A DNA stretch of 64,000 nucleotides from Arenicola marina (taxonomy: Eukaryota; Annelida; Polychaeta; Arenicolidae): contig OZ025256.1 of the NCBI GenBank assembly GCA_964019135.1, positions 3,741,249-3,805,248 on the forward strand, given 5' to 3'. Shown piece after piece: positions 24,387 through 35,120 of this stretch. The position numbers and the translations under genes were made by a program. Position 1 is the first letter of the stretch. Every line of letters starts with the position of its first letter. The notes below the pieces were generated by a model. That model saw only the letters and a program-made list of their open reading frames with translations. It was not told the DNA's origin and searched no databases.

Positions 24387-24586
24387 NNNNNNNNNNNNNN
24401 NNNNNNNNNNNNNNNNNNNNNNNNNNNNNNNNNNNNNNNNNNNNNNNNNNNNNNNNNNNNNNNNNNNNNNNNNNNNNNNNNNNNNNNNNNNNNNNNNNNN
24501 NNNNNNNNNNNNNNNNNNNNNNNNNNNNNNNNNNNNNNNNNNNNNNNNNNNNNNNNNNNNNNNNNNNNNNNNNNNNNNNNNNNNNN
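24387..24586. other. assembly gap, 200 N
   Basis: Exactly 200 N; a round figure of this kind is normally a placeholder, so the true length is unknown. The gap follows a 12-bp tandem repeat, the likely reason assembly failed. Confidence 0.98.
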
Positions 24587-24732
24587 CCTGTATGGCGCCC
24601 CCCCCCCACACACACACCCCACTCAACTCCAGAGGGACTCAGATGGCAGTGAGATGAAGCCATTTTGTCTCGGATCCGGCTAGCGTGATAACCCCGACGG
24701 ACTGCAAAGCCCAACTCTCTGCCTTCAATTCA

Positions 24733-25070
24733 CTCCGCTATGGATCCATTATATCTATTTTGTCGTCTACGTCCTCAATGTATTTTTACACTCGCTCGCC
24801 AGGGTGGCATAATAACACATGAAATCAGGTGATGAAAAGAAAGAGTTCTGTCACAATTATAACTTTTTTGAAAGGCTACACGATGTTTCTTTTCTGTATT
24901 AAATACAAAAAGCTCGTTATTTTTATGTCTTATTTTTGAAAACTATATTGTTGCAAGAAATTACAGCTGATTTAACCGTTTTTCAAGACCCTTGATATTT
25001 GCCCCCGGCCGACAGCAGCGGTTAAATCTAGCTTGCGTAGCGCCCACCGTGCGGGGAGCTTGCCCCCAGC
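24733..25070 (+). repeat. 350-bp dispersed repeat, right copy
   Basis: Direct copy of 23408-23765, roughly 80-85% identical by eye. The pair brackets about 1 kb with the gap. Confidence 0.8.
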
Positions 25071-25159
25071 CCGGCAGGGCTGCATGTTTTTACCCATCCA
25101 CACGCAACCGCACTAGATTGATTTCCTCAGTCATGGCGAAGCTCCTTCCGCAATACATC

Positions 25160-25600
25160 TAAACTTAAAAAGCCAGACCCCCCCCCCCCCACCCCTCCCA
25201 CTTTTCTCTCTCAGCCGCCCCCTAATAACCCGGGGGCACCCCCACCCCTACCCCAACCCTGGTAACCCCGCGGGGGCATCCTCCGCCCCCCCCCCCCCTA
25301 GCCCAACCCTAATAAGTCAGACCCCCCCCCCCCACCCGCCCCCCTCGACCATAGTCCTGGCCATCCCATAGCCAACCTGAATAACCCAGGCCAACCCACT
25401 CCCAATCCGAGTAGCACCATCTCCCCCCCCCCCCCCACCCTCTACGACCCACCCCACACACTCCCCCTACCCCCTGGCCCAATCTTCACAGCCCACCATC
25501 GACGGCCCACCTCCCGACCGTATCTCCTTACCGGCTCCCCCCCACCCCCCCACACACACACACGCGCTGCCCTCCACCCGACCCCCACCCGGCCGTGCTG
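25160..25600. other. C-run-rich low-complexity stretch
   Basis: Repeated AACCC / AATAACCC words between long C homopolymers. Nothing coding is visible. The next stretch, to 25700, has a short open frame (PEVAARRVVVHYLLSQLMDD) after a possible acceptor, which I could not tie to a gene. Confidence 0.5.
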
Positions 25601-25725
25601 TGTGTATTGTTACGTGCAGCCAGAGGTGGCAGCCCGTCGTGTAGTCGTCCATTACCTGCTGTCCCAGCTAATGGATGACATCGCGGCCACATCATGCAAA
25701 CCTACTAACATCACCCACAAAACCA

Positions 25726-26151
25726 GGGTTGAGTTCGGATATGCGAACGGGGTAATCGGCGCAGATATTTTGAGCATGCGCACCCATACTTTTCCGCTCA
25801 TGTGCGGATCAAGATAAAGCGAACGCAAAATCCGCGGTCCGCGTGAATGTTGCACCTGCTGAACTGCACAAATCATGAAAATCCTTAACAGCACCATGTG
25901 TTCATTATTTTATTCTAGTTGTTATAATATTATTTACAGATTATTGCCAGGTCGAAATACTACTTTATATCTTTTTTACGTGTTGTTGGGCCTGAACGCC
26001 ATGTTGGAAATCCTGGTGATCCTCCTCTGGGTGGGGAGTAAGGTTCGGGAGTAAAATGTACCACGTGACCGCGCTATCGGAACACAATCTCCGCGTTCGA
26101 TTATGCACTCAGCGGAGTCCGATTACTCCGCTCGCATACCCGAACTCACCC
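25726..26151. mobile_element. MITE with 33-bp terminal inverted repeats
   Basis: GGGTTGAGTTCGGATATGCG at 25726 and its near inverse (CGCATACCCGAACTCACCC at 26133-26151) form about 33-bp terminal inverted repeats, enclosing 426 bp with no coding content. A SINE starts 6 bp after its right end. Confidence 0.65.
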
Positions 26152-26157
26152 AAGAAG

Positions 26158-26342
26158 ATCGCTGGTTCGAGCCCGCTGTGGTCATGTCTGTGTGGTCGCA
26201 GGATAAAGATCCCATGTCCTGCTTCGCAAAGAGTAGGGGGTTTCCCCTGAGATATGGCTCCACGCTCCCTTCATTCTCCCATTGACGCGATATGACCAAA
26301 AGTGGTTAAAATGTCCTCAATATACAACCAACCAACCAACCC
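26158..26342 (+). mobile_element. tRNA-SINE, 5'-truncated
   Basis: Starts just before the B box (GGTTCGAGCCC), holds the whole body and ends AATATACAACCAACCAACCA. It abuts the right end of the MITE. Confidence 0.85.
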
Positions 26343-26856
26343 ACAAATCCAAGTACCAATGTCCATTAACATTAACATACATATTTGTTTTTCTTTATAT
26401 TAATACTAGATCCGCGCCTGATACCACACATCCATCGATACGTTAAATAATATTGGGTTAAAAAATCGATTAAATTTCTGATTTGTCGGACAGTGTAAGA
26501 GCGAATTGTTTAGCTTGCGTGGCCCTGACGATAGAGGCCCAGGATGGCCTTAGTTTACCATATGTGTATAATTTGTGGTAGATTTCCCCGTATAAAACAA
26601 TTCGTTTTTGGAAGGACAGCTTCAGTTTTCTTACAGGGATTCATGTTTTATGTACGTTATGCACATGGTGAAAATACATTGAAGCCTTGACTTTGCTTCA
26701 ATCAGAGATTATATAATTAAGGTACTATACGATCTCTGCTTGAATATGCAACAAGAAATGTCAAGCACATTACGGTAACCGTAGAATAATTAATAACTCA
26801 TTAGTTTGAGTGACGTCTGCCTGGAAGGGGTCATAGGCAGACGCGACTTATTATCA

Positions 26857-27092
26857 AGGGTCTGGAAGGGGGGGTCCAGTGTCCAGTGTCCAGTGTCCAG
26901 TGTCGAATGTCGAATGTCGAATGTCGATCTTTTACGACGTTCCGTGTGGCATTTCGGCTGCGTTCAATGTCGTGTTTTCTCTAAAAAAAATCTGTGTCGA
27001 TGTCGCTTTTTCAGATCCTCAGTGTCGGTAGTTGGGGGTCAATGTCGAATGTCTCGATGTCACTTGTCGCCATTTACCCCTTCCAGACCCCT
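26857..27092 (-). mobile_element. MITE with AGGGGTCTG terminal repeats, copy 4
   Basis: AAGGGTCTGGAAGGGGGGG to TTCCAGACCCCT, flanked by ATTATC and AGTATC. Starts with a small GTCCAGT expansion. CGACA/TGTCG interior as in the other copies. Confidence 0.8.
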
Positions 27093-28234
27093 AGTATCAC
27101 TATTAGTCCATGAGCACGACCCCGAAATTTTGAGATTGATTGAGGGACTAGACACCACTGTGTTTTTTAGATTGCGTGACATGTCAGGGGCTTTGAATCA
27201 GGTGATGCACTTGCCTAGTGTACAGCTAAATACCTTTTTGGTACCCATGTTCAAAATGGCCGCCAAATTCAGAAAAAAAGTATTGCGATGTTCGTGTAAA
27301 TTGACTTTTCTTTGCAAACAATCACTCATAGGAATGCTGCATCCGTCGATATATATGTTGCTCATACTTTGGGTCATTATGTTAAAGATACATATGAAGC
27401 CCGGGTAGCTCAGCTGGTAGAATATTCGCCCTTTGTTGAGTCTTGCTTTCGACTAACATGAAAACATTTTCGTTTTGCACATGACATTATTTCTTGGAGT
27501 AACTTGCAAAATGTGGTGCCCCCCACGATCGTATTTTTTTAAGGAAAAATCATAGATCCTACAGTGTGATTTTACAGCTAATATTCACGCTGCCGCCTTG
27601 CCTCCTTGCAAATTGCCGACGTTTGAGCCAGTTATATAGACTATCGGTTAAATCCATCGGCGCCTGCTCACACCTGGCTGGAGCCCCTCAAAAGTAATAG
27701 TCTCCACAAGAAGTGATTGATTGCTTGGACCGTGGTCCCCCCCCCCCCCAACAGATAGATAGAAATGTACCGCCCAAATTTCCCCCTTTTCTTTCAATCC
27801 CCGACGAAAAAATCTGTAATTTCTCTCGATGTGCCCATCTGAGGCTGAAGTAATTTTTTGTAATTGCTCAATCTCTTGACATTTCAGTTTATATCGAAAG
27901 TGTTCAAGTAATGAACATCCATATACTTTGCCGTGAATGCCTCGTAGTGTTTCTTTTCTATGCCTTTTTAAAAAAGAATTCGCTCTCACAGACCACACAA
28001 CCCCTTACCTTTCTCTCGTTCTCCACATGTCCTCTATGGCAAAGGCGGCACACTCCCACCACTGTGGTAATGCAGTGCACTGTAGCGCCCCCCCCCCCCA
28101 AACGATATGTGGTGAAACGCCATGATCGTTTATAATGGTTTTATTTACGCGTGTTCTGATGTTTGCGTTATGTTGTACGATTCCCTCTGATATATGATGG
28201 GTCGATAGGCATGTGGCTATTGGCTCGGGTTCAT
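27093..28234. other. unassigned accessory DNA with repeat fragments
   Basis: 27402-27470 looks like the 5' half of a tRNA (GCCCGGGTAGCTCAGCTGGT A box) without a matching 3' half, so a tRNA pseudogene or SINE scrap. 27940-28060 (TCTCAC..GACCACAC, CTCTCGTTCTCCACATGTCC) is related to 10850-10910, a dispersed repeat of unknown family. No exon recognised. Confidence 0.45.
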
Positions 28235-29628
28235 ATGGCTGTACAGTTCTCGCGGGTTCTATTTCCGGTTTAGGTCTTTTGGGGACCAACAAAAAACCAC
28301 GTGCTCTTAGAACGAATGCGCATCACGCTGGTGCCTGGCTGCAACTGCTTGACTCGCACTCATTGTAGTCAACGTTGTAGTGTTGGGAACCGGCCGGCGG
28401 CGCCGTTTGTGCGTGAAGAATCGAGTGGGTGTGAAACTATTTTTTGTTTGCTTTGGTCCAGGCATGGCTAACTATAAAATCATAATATAATTAAAGATAA
28501 GACATTTATCTCTCCATAATGCATGTGGTCCGTTCGATGAGACTGTTGGAAGCGTTGTATTTTGAGCCAAATCATCGATGTTTACAGTTCTACGACAAAC
28601 GGAGCACCATTGTCGTCACCTGCCATGAGTCCATATAAGGAGCGTTGTTACGTAACCAAAGATACCGCGCGCAGACACGCGCGTCATGATGATTATTACG
28701 TCATACGACATGGAAAACCCCGCGCAGCACGTTAGATCGCCTGACACTGATAGTCAGTCATGAGACAACCGCATTCTGGTTTATCAACTGCCTAACCGCT
28801 CATACATTACATAAATCTACTCGGATGATTATAATTCGGATATGCACAGAACTTCAGTGGTTAGTTCTGCTTCCAAGGACAGCTTTAGCCGATCTTGTGT
28901 GTGAGGCGAGGGAAGGCAAACAACCGGAAGGTAGGCAACACGTACAGGCCGTTGATGCTAGGCATTGACGTAGAGCATAGGTATCCCTGTCTCGTGGGGT
29001 CTCGAAAAGATATAGGGCTGTACAGTCACTTCGGGATTTTATCGAGTAGATTTATGTAATGTATGAGCGGTTAGGCAGTTGATAAACCAGAATGCGCTTG
29101 TCTCATTAGGGACTATCAGGGTCAGGCGATCTGATGTGCTGCGCGGGGTTTTCCATGTCGTATGACGTAATAATCATCATGACGCGCGTGTCTGCGGGCG
29201 GTATCTATGGTTACGTAACAACGCTCCTTATATGGACTGAGCAGGTGAGGACAATGGTGCTCCGTTTGTCGTAGAACTATAAACATCGATGATTTGGCTC
29301 AAAATACAACGCTTCCAACGGTCTCATCGAACGGACCACATGCATTATGGAGAGATAAATGTCTTGTCTTTAACTATATTATGATTTTATAGTTAACAAT
29401 GCCTGGACCAAAGCAAACAAAAAATAGTTTCACACCCACTCGATTCTTTAGGCACAAACCGCGCAGCTGGCCGGTTCCCAACACTAAAACGTTGACTACA
29501 ATGAGTGAGAGTCACGCAGTTGCAGCAAGGCACCAGCGTGATGCGCACTCGTTCTAAGAGCACGTGTTTTTTTGTTGGTCCCCAAACGACCTAAACCGGA
29601 AATAGAACCCGCGAGAACTGTACAGCCC
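28235..29628. mobile_element. 1.4-kb near-palindrome: two inverted copies of a TA-flanked MITE
   Basis: The left arm (28237-28818) is the inverse of the right arm (29042-29627), about 580 bp each with only scattered differences, around a spacer of about 220 bp. The arm ends carry GGCTGTACAGTTCTCGCGG. The motif GGGCTGTACAG also occurs at 29015 in the spacer, so the right copy alone (29015-29627) has terminal inverted repeats GGGCTGTACAG / CTGTACAGCCC flanked by TA on each side, which fits a TA-targeting (Tc1/mariner-like) MITE. The left copy lacks a clear inner end. No transposase. Confidence 0.75.
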
Positions 29629-29639
29629 TATTGGTTCGA

Positions 29640-29895
29640 ATGCCAGATGGCTCGGACAGGATATGGGAGATTTGTGCTGAGATAAACCCACCACACACGA
29701 GAAGCCATGTCACATGCATATTCATATTATTCTCGCATAAACCGTAGTCAAAATTTCACCCTAAGAGGTGACAATCAAACTTGAAACTGCCCAGGGGAAG
29801 AGTGCGGGATGGGTTTATCCCAGACTGACCTGGTCTTATCGCAGGCCACAGCCAAGTGAGTGCGAGAATCCCCGTGGCCTAGGGTTTTCTGCTGG
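29640..29895 (+). mobile_element. dispersed repeat, copy 1 (second copy at 57262)
   Basis: Shares TTGTGCTGAGA, GAGAAGCCATGTCA, CTCGCA..AACC, GTCAAAATTTCACCCT, GAGGTGACAAT, GCGGGATGGGTTTAT and AAGT.AGTGCGAGA.CCC with 57262-57535. After it, 29925-29996 shows the 3' body of the main SINE (AAAGAGTAGGGGGTTAC; CGCGATATGACC). Family unknown. Confidence 0.65.
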
Positions 29896-29999
29896 GCCAT
29901 GCAGCCCGTGCAGAATAAGGATTTCACGTTTTTTCGTCGAAAAGAGTAGGGGGTTACTCTCTTCCCTGATTCTTTCCATTGTCGCGATATGACCTGCAG

Positions 30000-30351
30000 A
30001 GGGTCCTACTATCAACCGGAAGTCGTATCCAGGAGGAACCGTTGCTCAAGAATTTAAATAAGAAAAGAAAAAGAAGAGACAGTCAACGCGTTGGCAGTTA
30101 CATTTTCCCCACTATCGGTTACTCTGTTCATCTGTAAAATGTGGTTATCACCGCCTGAAATAATTTAGTGAACGTCATATACCTGAAGTCCAAAACCGTG
30201 ATGTAAAATGTGTTTATCACCGCCTGAAATGATTTGCAAAGAATATGAAGTTATTTTTGGAGACATGGCTCCTATGTAATCTACCTTAACCCTTCTCATT
30301 GTGGTGATATGTCCTTCAAGTGTTACAGCGTTCCACATACATAAAGCGACC
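30000..30351. other. intron of the unidentified gene, upstream part
   Basis: 30133-30170 and 30200-30235 are a direct duplication around TGTGG/TTTATCACCGCCTGAAAT. Nothing else recognised. Confidence 0.4.
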
Positions 30352-30700
30352 AATTAAACTCTATCAATTAAAGTCTCTATTTATTACAGGCTGTCGTGCT
30401 GTATGATCAATTAAAGTCTCCATCTATTACATGTTGTCATGCTTTATGTTCAATGAAAGTCTCCATCTATTACATGTTGTCCTGCTTTATGTTCAATTAA
30501 AGTCTCCATCTATTGCAAGCTGTCATGCTGTATGTTCAATTAAAGTCTCCATCTATTACAACCTGTCATGCTTTATATTCAGTTAAAGTCTCCATCTATT
30601 ACAACCTGTCATGCTTTATATTCAGTTAAAATCACCATCTATTACATGTCATGTTTATATTCAATTAAAGTCTCCATCTCCATCTACATGTTGCCATGCT
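30352..30700. repeat. 43-bp minisatellite ending at a 3' splice site
   Basis: About eight units reading TCAATTAAAGTCTCCATCTA + TTACATGTTGTCATGCTTTATGT. The last unit runs without a break into the polypyrimidine/AG of the next exon: CATGCTTTATGTT is followed by CAATTAAAG inside the array but by CCAG|ACGAGG at the exon. Confidence 0.95.
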
Positions 30701-30710
30701 TTATGTTCCA

Positions 30711-31337
30711 GACGAGGAAGAAGCCTTCATGGTGGCCGCGGACTTCACCCTGTACAGTAACCCTCTGACCAAGGCACTCCATCGTACAATACCCAAGCCG
30801 GCTAAACCCGCCGCGCCGAAGGTCAAAGCGGACGGAGACAACAAAGAGTCAACAATGGTTAAGCGAAACTCGGACGCCCAAGTCGACAAAGTGGTGATGG
30901 AGGAGGCGAAGAGCGGGGACATCATCGCTTCGGACATGACCATGTACGACAGTCCTCTGTCCGGTCTCGAGCGCGAGGAACACGACCGCAAGGAGGCCGT
31001 CAAGTCAGCCGCCATTGCTGCGGACGCTACCACTGTGACGTCATTAGAGAAGGCGCCGGGGACCACGGATGGAGGTGGCGACGCGGCGACGAACAAACCG
31101 AAAATTAACGAGCCGACTGCTCAAGAAGCGAAAGCGGAAATTGTCGCCGACGGAAAGTCCAGCATAAAGAGCAGTCGTTCCTTCGGCTCAACCAATCACG
31201 GCGCGGCTGGCAAGATAGGCGATAATGAGACAAATTTAGCCAACGGTCATCATGGCGACGCTAGTCGGGCTAGACGGGAGAAGAGAAAGGTAGAACGTGG
31301 GACTACTTTTCCCGGTCCAGGCCAGAGCGCCGAGTAG
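30711..31337 (+). CDS. terminal exon of an unidentified gene
   Basis: Open from a good 3' splice site (TTATGTTCCAG at 30710) to TAG at 31335-31337, 208 whole codons, entered in phase 1. I do not recognise the protein. It is hydrophilic and probably disordered: acidic start (DEEEAFMVAADFTLYSNPL), Lys/Ala/Asp-rich middle, Ser/Gly/Arg/Lys-rich end. It contains an internal repeat about 55 residues apart, ADFTLYSNPLTKALHR and SDMTMYDSPLSGLEREE, pointing to a duplicated short motif of the form D-[FM]-T-[LM]-Y-x-[NS]-P-L. GC content and codon use fit the other genes here, and the minus strand is less plausible. An intracellular tail of a membrane protein is one possibility, but no membrane segment lies in this exon. 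Upstream exons were not found. A possible poly(A) signal, ATTAAA, follows at 31431. Confidence 0.7.
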   Translation, partial: DEEEAFMVAADFTLYSNPLTKALHRTIPKPAKPAAPKVKADGDNKESTMVKRNSDAQVDKVVMEEAKSGDIIASDMTMYDSPLSGLEREEHDRKEAVKSAAIAADATTVTSLEKAPGTTDGGGDAATNKPKINEPTAQEAKAEIVADGKSSIKSSRSFGSTNHGAAGKIGDNETNLANGHHGDASRARREKRKVERGTTFPGPGQSAE

Positions 31338-31430
31338 GGCTTCTTCACCTTACTAAACTAAACACCGAAAAAAATGTAACCACACATCTATAACCGAACC
31401 GATTTCGTAACTTATATCGTCGATAATACC

Positions 31431-31436
31431 ATTAAA
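31431..31436 (+). terminator. possible poly(A) signal ATTAAA
   Basis: ATTAAA 94 bp after the stop codon of the unidentified gene, in A/T-rich DNA. Alternative signals were not excluded. Confidence 0.35.
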
Positions 31437-31639
31437 ATTAGATCAGCCGCTTGACATGTTCCGGGAAGTTAGCAAATTTGAGCATAGATACACCACATGT
31501 AACTTACTTCGTCTTTCTTGTTCACTATACTTTTTTAGCGCACGTTTTAATTAATCAAATATTGGTCAGTGATGTTGTGACTCGAGGATTAAAGGTTCGA
31601 TTGTCAATGAATTGGAAGGCGCACGTTATGGAAGTAATT

Positions 31640-31960
31640 GAAGCGTGGCGCTGATGCATGAATAGTGGCAACCAGCATTACAGAAGTGAGGTACTGCCAC
31701 TCCATCAGTAGATGGCAGTGCCAGTTGATATACAAGCCATATCGCGTTCATAGAAGGAAACCATTTACAGTTTGTGAACAGCTTTCAGAAGTATAAATAC
31801 GGCCGTGACCTACTGTTTGTATTTAGCCTAACGCACTGTGATATCGTTCCGGTTTACCCATGAGAATATCACCATTTCTTTGAATACACATTTATTACAT
31901 CGAAGCCTCCTGTTATCCATCATCAATCACAAGTAGTAATGTCGCTAAATTAACCCTAAA
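31640..31960 (+). promoter_or_regulatory. TATA-containing promoter-like segment with a CTCF-like motif; possible solo LTR
   Basis: A CTCF-like motif (ATCAGTAGATGGCAGTGCC, 31704-31722), then GTATAAATACGGCCG at about 31790-31804, an initiator-like stretch, and CACATTTATTACATCG. This order resembles a retroelement LTR, but no partner LTR, coding part or target duplication is seen, so family and age stay open. A genuine promoter is the alternative. Confidence 0.3.
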
Positions 31961-32205
31961 ATACTGTGTACAAAAAGCTAAAACAGTGTACAAACTCCCA
32001 AAACGCAGAATGCAAAACCCTAAGATACAGTGTTTACAGTGTCCAGGGTTACCATATCACACGCCCCCCCCCCTCCCCCTTCTTTCACAGAAACGAAGGG
32101 ATAAATGGAAATACAGTTTTAAAGTCTTCGTTGATCCAATCCTAACGGTTCAGCCTAATTAATTAGTAAGCGCATTTTAATCGAATAGAAACCCTATATA
32201 TATAG

Positions 32206-32355
32206 CAGTGACGGATCCAGGGGGCGGGGGCTCTGACTTCTCCCCCCCCCCCCCCCCCACCCCACCAATTTTGAGCGAGGATGTTTTATTTCAATTCAGA
32301 AGGAAAATAATCTTAGGTGTGCCCACCCCCCCTCCTTAATCAGATTCACCACCAT
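32206..32355. mobile_element. hAT-like MITE
   Basis: CAGTGACGGATCCAGGGGGC at the left and GATTCACCACCATA at the right are degenerate inverted ends like those of the 10913 element. A long C run and TTTTATTTCAATTCAG lie inside. Confidence 0.5.
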
Positions 32356-32398
32356 AACAAGATCGTACGATTTGCGGAGCATTCACCATATTCACCAC

Positions 32399-32578
32399 GA
32401 TGGTTCGAGCCCTGCTGTGGCCATGTCTGTGTGGTCGCAGGATACAGATCCCAGGTCCTTCTTCGCAAAGGGTAGGGGGTTACCCGCGGGGACATGGCTC
32501 TACCCTCCCTCCCTTCTCCCATTGACGCGATATGACCAAAAGTGGTTACAGCGCCCTGAATATACAACCAACCAACCA
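32399..32578 (+). mobile_element. tRNA-SINE, 5'-truncated
   Basis: From GATGGTTCGAGCCCTGCTGT (B box) to CCTGAATATACAACCAACCA. Close to the family consensus, so fairly young. Confidence 0.9.
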
Positions 32579-33320
32579 TATCTACCGAAGTGGCTCCTCC
32601 CCTTCCCGGACATATTCTGGATCAGCCCGTGTATAGTACCCGGTTAGTAAACATACGTTTTTTGCTGGACTAGGTTGAAGGTAACTTTTTTTCTTATGTA
32701 TTTAGTCAGTAATCAGGTGGAAATTGCCGCACGAACACTAAATCTGTCCCTCGCTGCAATGACTGCTAACGCACATAAAGAGACAGCGTACTCACAAACG
32801 TTTTCCATAACGACCCGGAAAGTAAATTTGAAGAACAAATGGATAACACGCAATGTGTAAAATAGATTTTATTTTTTTCCGGAATGAAATGATGGAGATT
32901 TACACATTCAAACGCAGCCAGAGCCCGGATGTGAACTAACACCGGAACCAGTATCCTACGGCAAACTAACAACCACAAGCACGAGCTTCACATTAACTAA
33001 TGCACCAGTCGCGCAGGGCACTGGACAAGCCAAGTCAGCCAACCGAACAATGATGACCTATGGACAGAAACCGTTTGGCCTTAGAGACATATTTGGCCTT
33101 CGCACGTTTTTGGCTTATAATTTAATTGTTTCTAACACTAATTCAATGTGACCTGTTACAACTTTGATTTGCCGTATAACATGAGAACAATTATCGGGTA
33201 TCTAATATGATGGCTTCCCAAGGTCAAGGGGTCAGGATGAGATTCATGGGTCAACGGTTATTTAGAATAAGGTCACTTAGATACAGGTCAGGTGATTGTT
33301 GCATAAAGGAAGATCATGTA
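32579..33320. other. intergenic, nothing recognised
   Basis: Mixed-composition DNA between a SINE and the E-box cluster, in the tail-to-tail interval between the unidentified gene and PDIA6. Confidence 0.4.
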
Positions 33321-33326
33321 GACACA

Positions 33327-33400
33327 AGTCACGTGTCACACGGACATAGGGTACGAACAGTTGTCACGTGGACAGGTCACGTGGACAGGTCACGTGGGGA
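33327..33400 (+). promoter_or_regulatory. cluster of four CACGTG E-boxes
   Basis: CACGTG at 33330, 33365, 33378 and 33391, mostly as GTCACGTGGACAG. Sites of this type bind bHLH-ZIP factors (USF, MITF/TFE, MYC/MAX). AGGTCA-type half sites lie nearby (TAAGGTCACTT, ACAGGTCAGGTG, AAAGGTCAC). The last three E-boxes are partly a 13-bp tandem repeat, so chance expansion is possible. Confidence 0.35.
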
Positions 33401-33639
33401 CACGTAGACAAAGGTCACAACCCGTTGACCCACTGTTTATGCGGCACGACCCTTGACGACAGCAGGCCCCTTAGCAACGATCTACCCGTAAATTCAGCCA
33501 TATGGTCACTTGTCTGGAATATTCTTAAACGAACGCATACCATATAAGTTACATCCTCGTAATATTTCCGTCCCTGCCCATGTCGAAGTAATTTTTTATG
33601 GGTTCACAATATTGATATCCAGAGGGCTTATTTATGCAC

Positions 33640-34410
33640 ATTCCGACTGCCACCCATAGATGTAACCTTCAGGATATTGCCTTAGTGGCCACCCATAGAT
33701 GTAACCTCCATGATATTGAGTTAATGGCCTCCCATAGATGTAACCTTCAGGATATTGAGTTAATGGCCTCCCATAGATGTAACCTCCATGATATTGCCTT
33801 AATCGGCTCCCATAAATGTAACCTTCAGGATATTGCCTTAATGGCCACCCATAAATGTAACCTTCAGGATATTGCCTTAGTGGCCACCCATAGATGTAAC
33901 CTCCACGATATTGAGTTAATGGCCTCCCATAAATGTAACCTTCAGGATATTGCCTTAGTGGCCACCCATAGATGTAACCTCCATGATATTGAGTTAATGG
34001 CCTCCCATAGATGTAACCTTCAGGATATTGCCTGAACGGCCGTCCATAGATGTAACCTCCATGATATTGCCTTAATCGGCTCCCATAAATGTAACCTTCA
34101 GGATATTGCCTTAGTGGCCACCCATAGATGTAACCTCCACGATATTGCCTTAATGGGCTCCCATAGATGTAACCTCCATGATATTGAGTTAATAGCCTCC
34201 CATAGATGTAACCTTCAGGATATTGCCTGAACGGCCGTCCATAGATGTAACCTCCATGATATTGCCTTAATGGCCACCCATAGATGTAACCTTTATGATA
34301 TTGCCTGAACGGTCGTCCATAGATGTAATCTCCAGGATATTGCCTGAACGGCCGTCCATAGATGTAACCTCCATGATATAGCCTTAATGGCTTCCCATAG
34401 ATGCCGGCGT
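33640..34410. repeat. 39-bp minisatellite, about 19-20 copies
   Basis: Units of CTCCCATAGATGTAACCTTC + AGGATATTGAGTTAATGGC. The minus strand stays open for 269 codons (13-residue repeat with GGYIYG), the plus strand for 133. The minus frame has no ATG at its start (a TGA directly precedes the first GTG), so I treat this as a minisatellite. Confidence 0.9.
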
Positions 34411-35014
34411 GAGATGGCGACACAAGATAGAACAGCACCACTCACACACACATCAAGGTGAAGGTCACAGTACCAGACAGACAACAGCAGCGGTTCACTA
34501 AGTACATAGAGAGTGCTCCAGCAGCAACCAACAATCAAACAACTACACACATTCATTCTTAACCTAGACGCCAAACATGTTCCTACATGTTACTTACAAA
34601 TGAAGTTAAATCTATATTAACCGTTCTCAGCACGCAGATATCATAACGCACCCATTGACGTCTTATGACAAGTAGCTTATCTGAGAGCGTGAGTCACAAT
34701 TTGAGTCCTTAACGAGTCATTAATGAGTCGTAACTGAATCGGTAAGAAACGAGAGAAGTGAGCTCTTTTTGCTGCAATAGACGGTCCCGTTGAAGCGACT
34801 ATTAACGCACAGTTCTAACGGTTTCTCATGGCTAAATGAGACAAGAAAGTAAAGTGTTAGGCGTAAGAATCACTGTTGATCATTAACATCTCCGGTAACA
34901 TATCGGAGTATTACTTGAGAAGATACTGGGGGCAATATAACCTGTGAAGGTCATATTACGTCAACGTGGAGGATCAAGGTCAGAGTGGACCCATCTACTC
35001 TTAACCTTTATCCC

Positions 35015-35120
35015 GCAGTCGTACGGTGGGGCGCGAACCTCCACACGCTGGCCTGGCCTGGAAGAAAGAGCACTCGACAAAGCCGACCGCGCTAACCACC
35101 AGACCATACGGGTGCCCCCC
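35015..35120 (-). mobile_element. tRNA-like SINE head or tRNA pseudogene
   Basis: Minus strand: CCCGTATGGTCTGGTGGTTA then GCGCGG (A box) and GGAGGTTCGCGCCCCACCGT (B box) with an oversized middle. A SINE head is more likely than a working tRNA. Confidence 0.5.

Noticed and set aside
25611-25700. Possible exon PEVAARRVVVHYLLSQLMDD on the plus strand
   Set aside because: A possible acceptor precedes it, but the frame then runs into a MITE and no gene could be assigned.
27402-27470. tRNA gene
   Set aside because: Only the A-box half looks like tRNA; no B box or cloverleaf.
31640-31960. Firm call of a solo LTR
   Set aside because: There is no partner copy, target duplication or coding remnant, so it is kept only as a low-confidence promoter-like segment.
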